Below are positions 34,931 through 44,048 of a DNA stretch of 64,000 bases, in pieces (position 1 is the first letter of the stretch; each line of letters opens with the position of its first letter). A program made the translations under genes and the position numbers. The stretch comes from Fodinibacter sp963834965 (GTDB taxonomy: Bacteria > Actinomycetota > Actinomycetes > Actinomycetales > Dermatophilaceae): the NCBI GenBank assembly GCA_963834965.1, contig CAWIEI010000023.1, positions 124,001 to 188,000 on the forward strand, written 5' to 3'. The notes below the pieces were generated by a model that was not told the origin of the DNA, ran no database searches, and saw only the letters and a list, made by a program, of their open reading frames with translations.

Positions 34931-36526
34931 GCCGAGGTCGATGCCCTCGAGCGACGCGGACGGTGTGATGTCGGGTAGGCGCATCATCCGGAAGGAGTTG
35001 CCCAGGCCGACCAGAGCGGCGAGGAGCGGCACGAGCAGGGCGACCTGCAGCGAGCGGTTGCGCGCCTGGTCGTTGATCTCCAGCACCGCCGCCTCCACCT
35101 CCGGCGGCTGGCCGACGATCTGCTCGGCGAGGGCGGTGTTGCTCATGACCTCGGCGCTGTCCTCGAGGGCCACGGAGATCTGCTGCTGCTGGGCGGGGGG
35201 GATGACGGTGCTCGCCTCGGTGAGGTTGGTGAAGCTGAACGACAGGGCTGCCAGCATGATGCCGCCGGCCATGGCCAGGCCGAAGGAGAGCCCGAACGAC
35301 CCTGCGGCGGAGTTCACCCCGGCGGCCTCGCTGATTCGCTCCTCCTCGATCGGGGCCAGCGTGTAGTTGTTCAGCTGCGAGACCAGCAGCCCCAGCCCGC
35401 AGCCCGTGATGACGAGTGGGATGACCAGGTACCAGCCGCTGTCGATGACCGGCACCATGACGACGATGATGGCCAGGCCCACCGCGGCAAGCCCGAAGCC
35501 GGTGCGGACGATCCGTGCCGGGCGCCGGTTCCCTGCCTTCTTCCCGGCGATCAGGGCGGCCGCGAACATGGTCAGCGACAGCGGCGCCAGCGAGAGGCCG
35601 GCCTGCATCGCGTTGTACTCCAGCGTCATCTGCAGGAACAGTGGAAGGGCGATCATCGCCCCGCCGAGGGCGACCTGCTGCAGCATCTGTGAGGAGATGC
35701 CCGCGGTGAAGTTCGCGGAGCGGAAGAGGTCGGGGTCGAGCAGGGTGACCTGCCCGGCTCGCTTGCGCTTCACCAGCCACCAGGCCAGGGATCCCAGCGC
35801 GACCGCGCCCACCGCCATCAGCAGGATCACGAACTCGCCGCCCTCCTGCCAGACCAGGATGCCGAGCACCACGCCACCCATGCCCACCACCGAGAGCGCC
35901 GCGCCGACGACATCGACCTGGCGGGAGCCCGTGTAGGGCACGTCCTTGACCAGCCGGATCTGGCTGAGCACCACCGCGATGATCACGACCTCGAGGGCGA
36001 AGCCGACCCGCCAGGACAGGTACGTGGTCACGAAGCCGCCGATCAGCGGACCGACAGCCGCAGCGATCGCGGCTGCCGCACCGATGAGGGCGTACGCCTG
36101 CTTCTGGGCGGCGCCGGCGAAGTTGCCGTGGATGAGGGACTGCATGGCCGGCAGCAACAGCGAGGCGCCGAGGCCGCCGATGACGGCCCAGAAGATGACG
36201 ATGGCGGTCAGGCTCTGGGCCACCGTCATGGCCAGCGCACCCACGGCATACGCCAGCAGGCCGATCACGTAGGCCCGCTTGCGGCCGATCAGGTCGCCGA
36301 CCTTGCTGTTGATCAGGATGAACGCCGCCGACACCAGTGCCTCCAGGGCGATGGCCGACTGCACACCGCTGGCCGTGGTGTCGAGGTCGTCGATGACCGC
36401 CGAGATCGACACGTTCATCAGCGAGGTGTCGACCACCAGCACGAACATCGCCATGGCGAGCAGCACCATCAGTTTGCGGCTGCCCTGCTCGGACGGTCCG
36501 CGGGGTTCGGCGGGTGTGGGGCTCAC
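34928..36526 (-). CDS. MFS transporter, 14-helix drug/proton antiporter (DHA2) type
   Basis: The 532-residue protein has about 14 hydrophobic helices, the motif-A-like GDLIGRKRAYVIG after helix 2, and an early DTSLMNVSI region typical of DHA2 exporters. It would expel organic compounds using the proton gradient. A loop near residues 425-475 is hydrophilic (IPPAQQQQISVALEDSAEVMS). The GTG has GAGGAGAG upstream. Island operator 4 controls it. Substrate unknown. Confidence 0.9.
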   Translation of the reverse strand: MSPTPAEPRGPSEQGSRKLMVLLAMAMFVLVVDTSLMNVSISAVIDDLDTTASGVQSAIALEALVSAAFILINSKVGDLIGRKRAYVIGLLAYAVGALAMTVAQSLTAIVIFWAVIGGLGASLLLPAMQSLIHGNFAGAAQKQAYALIGAAAAIAAAVGPLIGGFVTTYLSWRVGFALEVVIIAVVLSQIRLVKDVPYTGSRQVDVVGAALSVVGMGGVVLGILVWQEGGEFVILLMAVGAVALGSLAWWLVKRKRAGQVTLLDPDLFRSANFTAGISSQMLQQVALGGAMIALPLFLQMTLEYNAMQAGLSLAPLSLTMFAAALIAGKKAGNRRPARIVRTGFGLAAVGLAIIVVMVPVIDSGWYLVIPLVITGCGLGLLVSQLNNYTLAPIEEERISEAAGVNSAAGSFGLSFGLAMAGGIMLAALSFSFTNLTEASTVIPPAQQQQISVALEDSAEVMSNTALAEQIVGQPPEVEAAVLEINDQARNRSLQVALLVPLLAALVGLGNSFRMMRLPDITPSASLEGIDLG

Positions 36527-36582
36527 GGTGCTCTCCTCGCGATCGGCGGGCTCGTTCGGCCTGCGACGTCACCTCAACCCCG

Positions 36583-36627
36583 ACGCTAGGAACCCGGCGG
36601 ACACCGGGCATCACCCCCGCGGGATGA
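36583..36627 (-). promoter_or_regulatory. Island operator 4 and -10 (MFS gene)
   Basis: On the minus strand TCATCC-N5-GGGTGA (36611-36627) is followed after exactly 22 bases by TAGCGT (36583-36588). The symmetry extends outward: GGCA precedes and TGCC follows, giving 10-base arms with one mismatch. Confidence 0.65.
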
Positions 36628-36678
36628 TGCCTCCCCCAGCACCGGGTGGGCCCGGCCCGCGGGACCGTCGCGGCGATG

Positions 36679-36723
36679 TCACTCACAGTGGGTGATGCCG
36701 GAGGCGTGGTGCGCTCGTAGCGT
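36679..36723 (+). promoter_or_regulatory. Island operator 5 and -10 (small protein and LuxR regulator)
   Basis: TCACTC-N5-GGGTGA (36679-36695) is followed after exactly 22 bases by TAGCGT (36718-36723), the same hexamer and spacing as operator 4 on the other strand. The two operators lie back to back in the 293-bp space between the divergent genes. Confidence 0.65.
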
Positions 36724-36819
36724 CGTCGGCGTCCGGCTCGGGGGCAATCCGTCCCGGCATCCGGGTCGGACACCAGCGGCACGCACCTGAGGTGGTGCCC
36801 AGCGGGAAGGCGGACGCCA

Positions 36820-37044
36820 GTGGCACGCTACGAGATCATCGTCGACTGCGAGGTCGGCCCGCTGACCGCCGGCGCACTCGAGGGCTTCGAAGCGCGGCGC
36901 CTTCCGGGGGGCCGCACCAGTCTGGTCGGCGACGTCGTGGACCAAGCGGCGTTTCACGGTCTGCTCAACCGACTGCAGGACCTGCGCCTGGAGATCGTCG
37001 AGATCCAGCGCGTCGAGGCGCCGGACCAGCCACCGCCCGTCTGA
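36820..37044 (+). CDS. 74-residue protein preceding the LuxR regulator
   Basis: A small alpha/beta protein starting (GTG) VARYEIIVDCEVGPLTAGALEGFE and containing FHGLLNRLQDLRLEIVEIQRVE. I do not recognise it beyond similar short open frames in actinobacteria. GGGAAGG lies upstream of the GTG. It is transcribed from island operator 5, 52 bp before the LuxR-type regulator, and could modulate it. Confidence 0.7.
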   Translation: MARYEIIVDCEVGPLTAGALEGFEARRLPGGRTSLVGDVVDQAAFHGLLNRLQDLRLEIVEIQRVEAPDQPPPV

Positions 37045-37096
37045 ACGGCGCCACGGGGTGGTCGGCCGTGCCCGGCCGCGGTGCGACGATGAACTC

Positions 37097-39706
37097 ATGG
37101 CCCCAGGACCCCCACTCGACCCGCTGCAGCAGCCGCTCCCGCGCACGGTCGTGGCACGCCCCGGGCTCGAGGCGCGGTTGGACGCGCTGCGGCCCGGGGG
37201 CCTTGCGCTCGTCGTCGCAGCGGCCGGCTCGGGCAAGTCGGTGCTGGCGCGCCAGTGGGCCGCCGGCCGCACTGAGCTGCGGATCGCCGCTCTGGCCGTC
37301 ACTGCCCAGCACGACGACCCGGTGGTGTTCGCCCGAGACCTCGTCGCGGCGATCCGCGGTGTCGTGCCCGCGCGAGCACCGGACCCCGTCCCCACCATCG
37401 CGTCGCCCGCAGGCAGCGTGGTCGACGGCCTCGTCGACGAGGTGGCCGCGGTCACCGGGCAGCTCGTGCTGGTGCTCGAGGACCTCCACGTGCTCACCAA
37501 CCGGGCTCTCGTGGAGGACCTCGGCCGGCTCTTCTGCGCCCTGCCGCCCTCGACGCGCGCCGTGGTCACGAGCCGGCGCGACCTGCCCTGGGCCCTGCAC
37601 CCACTGCGGGTGGGCGACAGGCTGGTCGAGATCCGCGGCACCGACCTCGCGTTCGCCGGCTGCCAGGCGCACGAGCTGCTCCAGAAGGTGTCAGGGCGCG
37701 CGCTCACCGACGCCCAGGTCGCTGCCCTGCTGGGCCGCACGGACGGGTGGGCCGTCGGCCTGCAGCTGGCGGCCATCTCCCTGCGCGAGGCCGATGACGT
37801 CACCGCCTTCGTCGACACCTTCGCCGGCAGCCACCGGCACGTCGCCGAGTACCTCCTCGAGGAGGTGCTGGAGCGGCAGGAGACCGACGTTCGCCGCTTC
37901 CTGCTGCAGACCTCGGTGCTCGACTGGCTCTCAGCGGACCTGTGCGAGGCGGTCACCGGTGCGAGCGACGCCCGGGCGATGCTCGCGATGCTCGACGCTC
38001 GCTCGCTGTTCCTCATTCCGCTCGACCCCTCCGGCGAGCAGTTCCGATACCACCGCCTCTTCGGTGACCTGCTGCGCTACCGCCTCCAGGTCGAGTCGCC
38101 GGGCGAGGTCGCCGACCTCCATCGCCGCGCGGCCGGCTGGCTCGTCGACCATGGCCGGTCGGAGGAGGCGGTGAGCCACCTGCTCGCCGCTGGCGACCAC
38201 CAAGGCGCGTTCGGTGTGATCTCGGCCGTGGGGCACCGCGTCTACGAGCGCGGCGAGTCGGCCACGCTGGTCGCCTGGCTGAGCGCGGTGGAGGCCGGAC
38301 ACCACGACGTGCCAGCCACCGTGCAGGTCAGCCTGCTCGCCGCGCAGGTGGCCCAGGACGAGCTGGGGGTCGCCGCCGACACCTACCGGCGGCTGACCCG
38401 CCGCACCGACCTCACCCTGGGTGAGCGGACGGCTGCCAACGCGCTGTACGCGATGCTCGCGTTCCGCGACCTCCCTCCCGATGCCGTGGAGCGCGCCGCG
38501 GCGCAGGTGCGCGACGCCGTCCCGCGCCTGGGCCGCGGCGAGGTCGTCGACTTCCTCGGGGTCGGCGGCCGCGACGCCGCCCTGGTGATGGCGGAGTTCG
38601 CTGCGGCGGGCTCGCGGTTCCTCTGCGGCGACGTGGTCGAGGCCTCGGCCGCGCTCGAGAAGGTGCTCACCCTGCCCGGTGTGGCCTACCCGGTCTACAA
38701 GGTCTACGTCACCGGGCTCCTGGCCCTCACCCGGGCCTGGCTCGGGCACAGCGTCGAGGCGTTCCGCCTCGCCGACGTGGCCACCGGCACGGCCGAGGTC
38801 GCCGGCATCCTCGCGCACCCCGCCTGCGTGCATGCGCACCTCGCGGCGGCCCTGGCGCACCTCGACCGGGCCGAGCTCACCCAGGCCGGGGAACGCCTCG
38901 AGCGGTCCCGGCCACTGCTCACCCGGCGGGTCGCCAGCGTCACGTACTTCGACCTGCAGCAGGCCCTCGAGGTCCTGCTGCTCGCCGTCACCCGGGGCCC
39001 GGAACAGGCCCGTGCCGCACTGGCCGCGCCGACCGGGGCGGGTCCGGAAGCGGTGGTGCTGCACCGGGCCAAGCAGGCGCTGCAGGCGCGACTGCTGCTG
39101 GGCACGAACCACCCGGCGGAGGCGCGCACGCTGCTCGGACCCGACCGCGGGGAGGCGCACCTGGCCGGCCCGCGCATCGAGCTGGCCCTGACCATCGGTG
39201 ACACCGCGGCGGCCCGCGCGTCGCTCGACGCCTGGTGCCCGCACGATGACGACCTGCGCAACCAGGTGCGGCACCTCCTGGCAACCTTCTCCGTGCTGAC
39301 GGCCGAGGGTCGCCGCGAGCTCGCCGCTCGTTGCCTGGGCGAAGCCGTCGCACTGGCGCACGACGACGTGCTGCTGTGGCCGTTCCTCGAGGTTCCGGCG
39401 GCACTGCAGGTGCTGCGTCGCGAGGGCGATCGTGACGACGCGTTCACCGACGACCGGCTGTGGGAGCTCGCATCCCGCCTCCACCCCCGCCTCGCTGCGC
39501 AGGCGGCGCTCGTCCAGCACCTCACCGAGCGCGAGCTCGAGGTGCTCGTCTACCTCCCGGGCCGGATGAAGAACCCTGAGATCGCCGCCGAGCTGTACGT
39601 GTCGGTCAACACCCTCAAGACCCACGTGCGCAGCATCTACACCAAGCTCGGCGTCACCGAACGCAACGAGGCGGTGGCCCGCGCCGTGGAGCTCGGGCTC
39701 CTCTGA
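37097..39706 (+). CDS. MalT-like (LAL/STAND) LuxR-family transcriptional activator
   Basis: The 869-residue regulator has an N-terminal ATPase with Walker A AAAGSGKSVLARQW near 39-50 and Walker B LVLVLEDLHVL near 124, a winged-helix/arm region, helical TPR-like repeats (about 390-780), and a C-terminal LuxR helix-turn-helix (LTERELEVLVYLPGRMKNPEIAAELYV, about 808-865). MalT-like proteins bind ATP and an inducer, oligomerise and activate sigma-70 promoters from sites near -40. It is in the middle of the island behind one of the eight shared operators, so it is the best candidate to bind them and autoregulate. I chose the ATG giving MAPGPPLDPL. Confidence 0.9.
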   Translation: MAPGPPLDPLQQPLPRTVVARPGLEARLDALRPGGLALVVAAAGSGKSVLARQWAAGRTELRIAALAVTAQHDDPVVFARDLVAAIRGVVPARAPDPVPTIASPAGSVVDGLVDEVAAVTGQLVLVLEDLHVLTNRALVEDLGRLFCALPPSTRAVVTSRRDLPWALHPLRVGDRLVEIRGTDLAFAGCQAHELLQKVSGRALTDAQVAALLGRTDGWAVGLQLAAISLREADDVTAFVDTFAGSHRHVAEYLLEEVLERQETDVRRFLLQTSVLDWLSADLCEAVTGASDARAMLAMLDARSLFLIPLDPSGEQFRYHRLFGDLLRYRLQVESPGEVADLHRRAAGWLVDHGRSEEAVSHLLAAGDHQGAFGVISAVGHRVYERGESATLVAWLSAVEAGHHDVPATVQVSLLAAQVAQDELGVAADTYRRLTRRTDLTLGERTAANALYAMLAFRDLPPDAVERAAAQVRDAVPRLGRGEVVDFLGVGGRDAALVMAEFAAAGSRFLCGDVVEASAALEKVLTLPGVAYPVYKVYVTGLLALTRAWLGHSVEAFRLADVATGTAEVAGILAHPACVHAHLAAALAHLDRAELTQAGERLERSRPLLTRRVASVTYFDLQQALEVLLLAVTRGPEQARAALAAPTGAGPEAVVLHRAKQALQARLLLGTNHPAEARTLLGPDRGEAHLAGPRIELALTIGDTAAARASLDAWCPHDDDLRNQVRHLLATFSVLTAEGRRELAARCLGEAVALAHDDVLLWPFLEVPAALQVLRREGDRDDAFTDDRLWELASRLHPRLAAQAALVQHLTERELEVLVYLPGRMKNPEIAAELYVSVNTLKTHVRSIYTKLGVTERNEAVARAVELGLL

Positions 39707-39739
39707 CGGCCCACCGGATCAGCCTGTGGGCGAAGGGCC

Positions 39740-42511
39740 CTACCGAACCCGCGCGGGCGCCACGACGTCCTGGGCGCTCAAGGCCTCCGGTGGCGGCCGA
39801 CGGCTGCGGCGCACGACCTTGCCCACCTCCACGGTGAGCGGCAGCAGGGCCGCCAGGGCGATGCAGACCAGCCACTGGCCGCCGGTGAGCGGGACGGTCA
39901 GCAGGGCACCCTGCAACGATGGGAGCTGGGTCGCCAGGAACACCATGCCCAGCGGCACCAGCGCGATCGCCAGTGCCTTGGCGATCGGGGCGGTGAGGCC
40001 GGTGGTGGGGTCGCGCCGGTTGACCAGGGCGTTGAAGACGGTGCTGATGCCCATGACCGTGAAGGTCATCGTCATCGAGGCGCTGGCCGTCTCGGTGCTG
40101 GGCTCGTCGGGGCCGAGCACCAAGGGGATGAAGGCGGCGACGAACAGTACGGCGGCATACACCAGCCAGGCCGTGACCGCGGGCCGGTTGGTGATCGGCA
40201 TCGCGGGGTCGCGGGGTGGCCGGTGCATGACGTCGGGGTCACCGGGGTCGACCGCGATGATGATGACGCCGGCGGCCGTGGCGAAGAAGAGCAGGTAGAG
40301 CACCATGGTCGGGGTCATCGCGACGCCCTGGTTGACGTCGAAGACGGTCGCGGCGAGGAAGAGAAGCACCAGCGCGAGCAGCTGGGTCATCTGGTAGCGC
40401 ACGTACGACACGACCTTGTCGTACACCCGGCGCCCGATCTCCACGGCGTGCACGAGGGTGCCGAAGTTGTCGTCGGTGAGCACCATCCGCGCGGCCTGCT
40501 TGGTGACCTCGCTGCCGCTGCCCATCGCGACCCCGATGTCGGCCTGCTTCAGGGCCGCCGCGTCGTTGACCGCGTCGCCGGTCATCGCCACGATCAGTCC
40601 CTGCTCCTGCATCGCCCGCGCGAGGCGCAGCTTGTCCTCGGGGGTGACCCGGCCGAACACGTGCAGCTGCGGCAGCCGGGCCTTGAGCTCGGCGTCGCTG
40701 AGCGCCTGCAGCTCGGCACCACTGATCGCGCCCGGCCCGAGCCCGAGGTCCTCGCCGATGGCCTGGGCCGTGACGGCGTGGTCACCGGTGATCATCCGCA
40801 CGTCGATGCCGGCGGTGAGGGCGACGGCGACGGCGTCCTTGGCCTCGGCGCGCAGCGGGTCGATGATGCCCGCCAGCCCCACGAAGGACAGGTCACGGGT
40901 GAGCGACATCGGGTCGGTGGTCATCGCCGCCAGCTCGTCGTCGGCGACCAGCCGCGCCGCGAACGCCAGCACGCGCAGCCCCTTGCCCCCCATCCGGTCG
41001 TTGGCCTGCGAGATGCCGGCCGACGCCTGCGCGATCGGCGCCTGTGACCCGCTCAGCGGGCCGCCGGCCGAGCTGCACCGCGCGAGCACGAGGTCGGGGG
41101 CGCCCTTGACCAGCTCGATGACGTGGTCGACCCCGTCGACCGGGAAGGTATGGAAGGTGGCCATGAACTTGTACTCGGAGTCGAACGGCACCTCCGCCAG
41201 CCGTGGGTACGCCCGGCGGGTCTCCTCGGCGTCGATGCCGAGCTTGGCAGCCAGCACCACCAGGGCGGCCTCGGTGGGGTCGCCGATCACCGACCCGTCG
41301 TCGCCGACCACGGCGTCACTGTCGAGCACGAGCCCCAGCGCGAGCCGGGTGAAGTCCGGGGTCGGGCTGCCCGCGACCGACCGGATGGCACCCGACTTGC
41401 GGTAGCCCTCGCCGTCGACGGTGAACCACTGCCCGCCGGCATACAGCGTCGAGACCATCATCTCGTTGAGGGTCAGGGTGCCGGTCTTGTCGGTGTTGAT
41501 GGCGCTGGTGGCCCCGAGGGTCTCGACGTCGGTGAGGTTCTTCACGACGGCCCGGGCGTCGGCGAGCTGCCGGGCCCCCATCGAGAGCAGCCCAGAGACG
41601 AAGGCCGGCATGCCGGTGGGGATCGCCGAGATCGCCATCGCCGTGCCGAGCAGCAGCAGCTCGTCGGCCGGCATCCCACGGATGAGCCCGGCGACGACGA
41701 TGATGGCGACGGCACCCCAGGCGATGATGCCGAGCACCTTGGTCAGCGAGTCGAGCTCGCGCTGCAGCGGCGACCGGGTGCGTGTCACCGACGTGAGCAT
41801 CGTCGCGATCTGGCCCATCTGGGTCTGCATCCCGGTGGCCGTCACGACGGCCGTGGCGGTGCCCCGGGTGACCGAGGTGTTCTGGAACAGCATGTTGGTG
41901 CGGTCGGCCAGCCCCACGTCGGCGGACCCCAGCTGCCCGGCATCCTTGGGGATGGGCGCGCTCTCGCCCGTGAGCGCGGCCTCCTGCACCTCCAGGGTCG
42001 CCGAGCGCACGATGCGGCCGTCGGCCGGAACGATGTCGCCGGCCTCGACCTGCAGGATGTCGCCGGGCACCACGTCGGTCGCCGGCGTCATCACCAGGGC
42101 GCCGCCGCGCACCACCCTGGCCTGGGGCACCTGCATCTTGGCGAGGGCGTCCACGCTCGCCCGAGCGGTCAGCTCCTGGCGGGTGCCGAGCACGATGTTG
42201 AGCAGGATCAGCAGGGCCACGATGACGCCGGTCGACACCTCGCCGATGAGCAGGCTCACCACGACCACCGCGACGAGCATCAGGTTCATCGGGTCGCGCA
42301 GCTGCTGCAGGGCCAGCACCCAGGCCGATGGCGGCTTCTCGGCGGTGATCTCGTTGCGCCCGTGGCTGGCCAGCCGGCTGGCGGCCTCGGTCGTGCTCAG
42401 CCCGGTTGCGGCATCCGAACCCGCCCCGGCCAGCACCGCCTCAGCGGTCAAGGCGAACGGCGGCGTCTGCGTGTCAGCCGTCGGTGTGGCCGCGACCCGG
42501 TTCTCGCTCAC
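39740..42511 (-). CDS. P-type cation ATPase with atypical transport-site motifs
   Basis: The 923-residue pump has TGESAPIPK near 175, the phosphorylated aspartate in NTDKTGTLT near 340, KGAPDLVL in the nucleotide domain, and GDAVNDAAAL near 643 where most have GDGVND. Overall plan is P2-type (SERCA/PMCA-like). However, helix 4 has AIPTGMPAF instead of AIPEGLPA, and the helix 6 region (MVLYLLFFATAAG) lacks the usual NLVTDG, so the classic calcium ligands are absent. The ion is unknown. The GTG has GAGGAGAG upstream. Island operator 6 precedes it. Confidence 0.88.
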   Translation of the reverse strand: MSENRVAATPTADTQTPPFALTAEAVLAGAGSDAATGLSTTEAASRLASHGRNEITAEKPPSAWVLALQQLRDPMNLMLVAVVVVSLLIGEVSTGVIVALLILLNIVLGTRQELTARASVDALAKMQVPQARVVRGGALVMTPATDVVPGDILQVEAGDIVPADGRIVRSATLEVQEAALTGESAPIPKDAGQLGSADVGLADRTNMLFQNTSVTRGTATAVVTATGMQTQMGQIATMLTSVTRTRSPLQRELDSLTKVLGIIAWGAVAIIVVAGLIRGMPADELLLLGTAMAISAIPTGMPAFVSGLLSMGARQLADARAVVKNLTDVETLGATSAINTDKTGTLTLNEMMVSTLYAGGQWFTVDGEGYRKSGAIRSVAGSPTPDFTRLALGLVLDSDAVVGDDGSVIGDPTEAALVVLAAKLGIDAEETRRAYPRLAEVPFDSEYKFMATFHTFPVDGVDHVIELVKGAPDLVLARCSSAGGPLSGSQAPIAQASAGISQANDRMGGKGLRVLAFAARLVADDELAAMTTDPMSLTRDLSFVGLAGIIDPLRAEAKDAVAVALTAGIDVRMITGDHAVTAQAIGEDLGLGPGAISGAELQALSDAELKARLPQLHVFGRVTPEDKLRLARAMQEQGLIVAMTGDAVNDAAALKQADIGVAMGSGSEVTKQAARMVLTDDNFGTLVHAVEIGRRVYDKVVSYVRYQMTQLLALVLLFLAATVFDVNQGVAMTPTMVLYLLFFATAAGVIIIAVDPGDPDVMHRPPRDPAMPITNRPAVTAWLVYAAVLFVAAFIPLVLGPDEPSTETASASMTMTFTVMGISTVFNALVNRRDPTTGLTAPIAKALAIALVPLGMVFLATQLPSLQGALLTVPLTGGQWLVCIALAALLPLTVEVGKVVRRSRRPPPEALSAQDVVAPARVR

Positions 42512-42625
42512 TGGTTCTCTCCTCGTCGGACGGGCCGTCGGCCGCGCGGATGCGTGCGTGCTGCCGATGGACCTCCACGCAGCCCTGCCCCGAGTCGACC
42601 CGGGCACCGCCGCGCCCACCTCCAC

Positions 42626-42670
42626 AGTGTTGTGCGCCGGCGTGCCGGCTGCCTCACCCCGAGCGGGTGG
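42626..42670 (-). promoter_or_regulatory. Island operator 6 and -10 (P-type ATPase)
   Basis: On the minus strand CCACCC-N5-GGGTGA (42654-42670) is followed after exactly 22 bases by AACACT (42626-42631). The GTG lies about 115 bases further. The -10 is weaker than in operators 4, 5 and 7. Confidence 0.5.
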
Positions 42671-42713
42671 GTGCAGGCCGCGGAGCCGGAACCCGGCGGT
42701 CGTCGAGGGATCG

Positions 42714-43880
42714 TCAGCCGGATGCCGAGGGCTTCGGGCTCACTGACGGTGAGGGTGACGAGGTGGTCGCGGTCGGTGTGGGCGGAGCCTGTGCCGTGGC
42801 GATGGCCTTCTCCACGGCGGCGATCGTGGCCGCGTCGACGGTGCCGGTGACCGCGACCCCGAGGTCCTTCTGCAGGTTCTCGAGGGCGACCGTCAGGGCA
42901 TCGGTCCACACGCCGTCGACCGGGCCGTCCCAGTAGCCGGCGAGCTTGAGCGTCTGCTGCACCGCGGCGGTGGATGCCGTCTCCTCCTGGGCGGCCGCGC
43001 CACCCTTCGCGGCGAGCTCGGACTGCAGCGCCTTCTCGGTCGCCTTGTCGAGGGTGCCGGTCTGCGGGAGGCCGTTGGCCTTCTGCAGCGCCTGGACGGC
43101 AGCCACGGTCTTGGGGCCGTAGATGCCGTCGACCTTGCCCGTGTAGTAGCCGGCGTCGGTGAGGGACTGCTGCAGCGTGGTGGTGTAGGAGCTGACGGCC
43201 TTGGCGGCCGACTCCTGCTGGGGGTCGGTGAGGCACCCGCTGTCGCCGAGCAGCTGGAGCCACGCCATCTCCAGCGCCACCGCGGCGGCGTTGAACTGCT
43301 CGGCGGCCTGGGCGAGCGGCGTCTTGTCGGTGATGCCGGCCTGCGCCGTGGCGAACTGGGCCTCGGCCTCCTGCACACCGGTCACGCTCGCCGGGGTGGG
43401 GGTGGCCGTCGGGCTCGACGAGGTGGGCGTCGGCGTGGTGCCGGCGGCCGAGGCCTGGGCCGCCGCCAGCGAGGCCTGCGCGGCCGCGAGCTCCTGTTCC
43501 GCCGCGGTGACAGCGCTGCGGCTGTCGGCCACCGAGGTCGCCGCCTGCTGGGCGTCCTTGGCCGGCTGCTCGAGGTCGCTGCCGGCGTCCTTGACGTCAC
43601 CCACGGTCGGTGCCGTGGCGTTGAGGACGTCGCCGTAGCGGTCAATGGCCGTGATGTACGTCGTGCTCGACGTGCAGAACGCGGCTGTTGCAGCGGTTGC
43701 CGCCGCCTGGGCATCGGTCAGCGCCTTCTGCTTGGCCGTCACCCGCGCCTGCGCCACCGTGACCGAGGCGTCCTTGCCGTCACCGCTGCACCCGCTCACG
43801 GCCAGCAGCACGACGCCGGCCAGGGCCATCGCCGCGGCCCGGCGGGCGAGTCGGGACGTTGGTCGCGGCTGACGGTGCAT
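42714..43880 (-). CDS. Lipoprotein with two peptidoglycan-binding domains
   Basis: The 388-residue protein has a lipoprotein signal ending AVSGC (Cys31), a long Ala/Gln coiled-coil region (about 38-140), a Pro/Thr/Ser linker, and two PG_binding_1 domains (about 220-285, LQQSLTDAGYYTGKVDGIYGPKTVAAVQALQ..., and 305-355, GYWDGPVDGVWTDALTVALENLQ), then a Pro/Ser-rich tail. It should tie the membrane to the wall. AGGAAG precedes the ATG. Island operator 7 controls it with a consensus -10. Confidence 0.88.
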   Translation of the reverse strand: MHRQPRPTSRLARRAAAMALAGVVLLAVSGCSGDGKDASVTVAQARVTAKQKALTDAQAAATAATAAFCTSSTTYITAIDRYGDVLNATAPTVGDVKDAGSDLEQPAKDAQQAATSVADSRSAVTAAEQELAAAQASLAAAQASAAGTTPTPTSSSPTATPTPASVTGVQEAEAQFATAQAGITDKTPLAQAAEQFNAAAVALEMAWLQLLGDSGCLTDPQQESAAKAVSSYTTTLQQSLTDAGYYTGKVDGIYGPKTVAAVQALQKANGLPQTGTLDKATEKALQSELAAKGGAAAQEETASTAAVQQTLKLAGYWDGPVDGVWTDALTVALENLQKDLGVAVTGTVDAATIAAVEKAIATAQAPPTPTATTSSPSPSVSPKPSASG

Positions 43881-43921
43881 GAGAGGTCTTCCTGTTGCCG
43901 GAAAGTGCTCGTTCGCTTCGG

Positions 43922-43966
43922 ACGCTAGGCCGGGGCCCGGGCGGCATCCTCATCCTCGGTGGGTGA
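43922..43966 (-). promoter_or_regulatory. Island operator 7 and -10 (wall-binding lipoprotein)
   Basis: On the minus strand TCACCC-N5-GGATGA (43950-43966) is followed after exactly 22 bases by TAGCGT (43922-43927). The ATG is 41 bases later with its own ribosome site. Confidence 0.65.
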
Positions 43967-44048
43967 CCCGAGGTCAGGGTTCGGGGACGCACCATGTCGG
44001 GCCGGCCCGCATCGGCGAGAACTACGCCAGCTCCTGACTGCAGAGGCG

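Noticed and set aside
34455..36782. A 775-codon minus-strand frame over the MFS gene
   Set aside because: It is a shadow in another frame; the MFS frame has clear helices, a ribosome site and family motifs.
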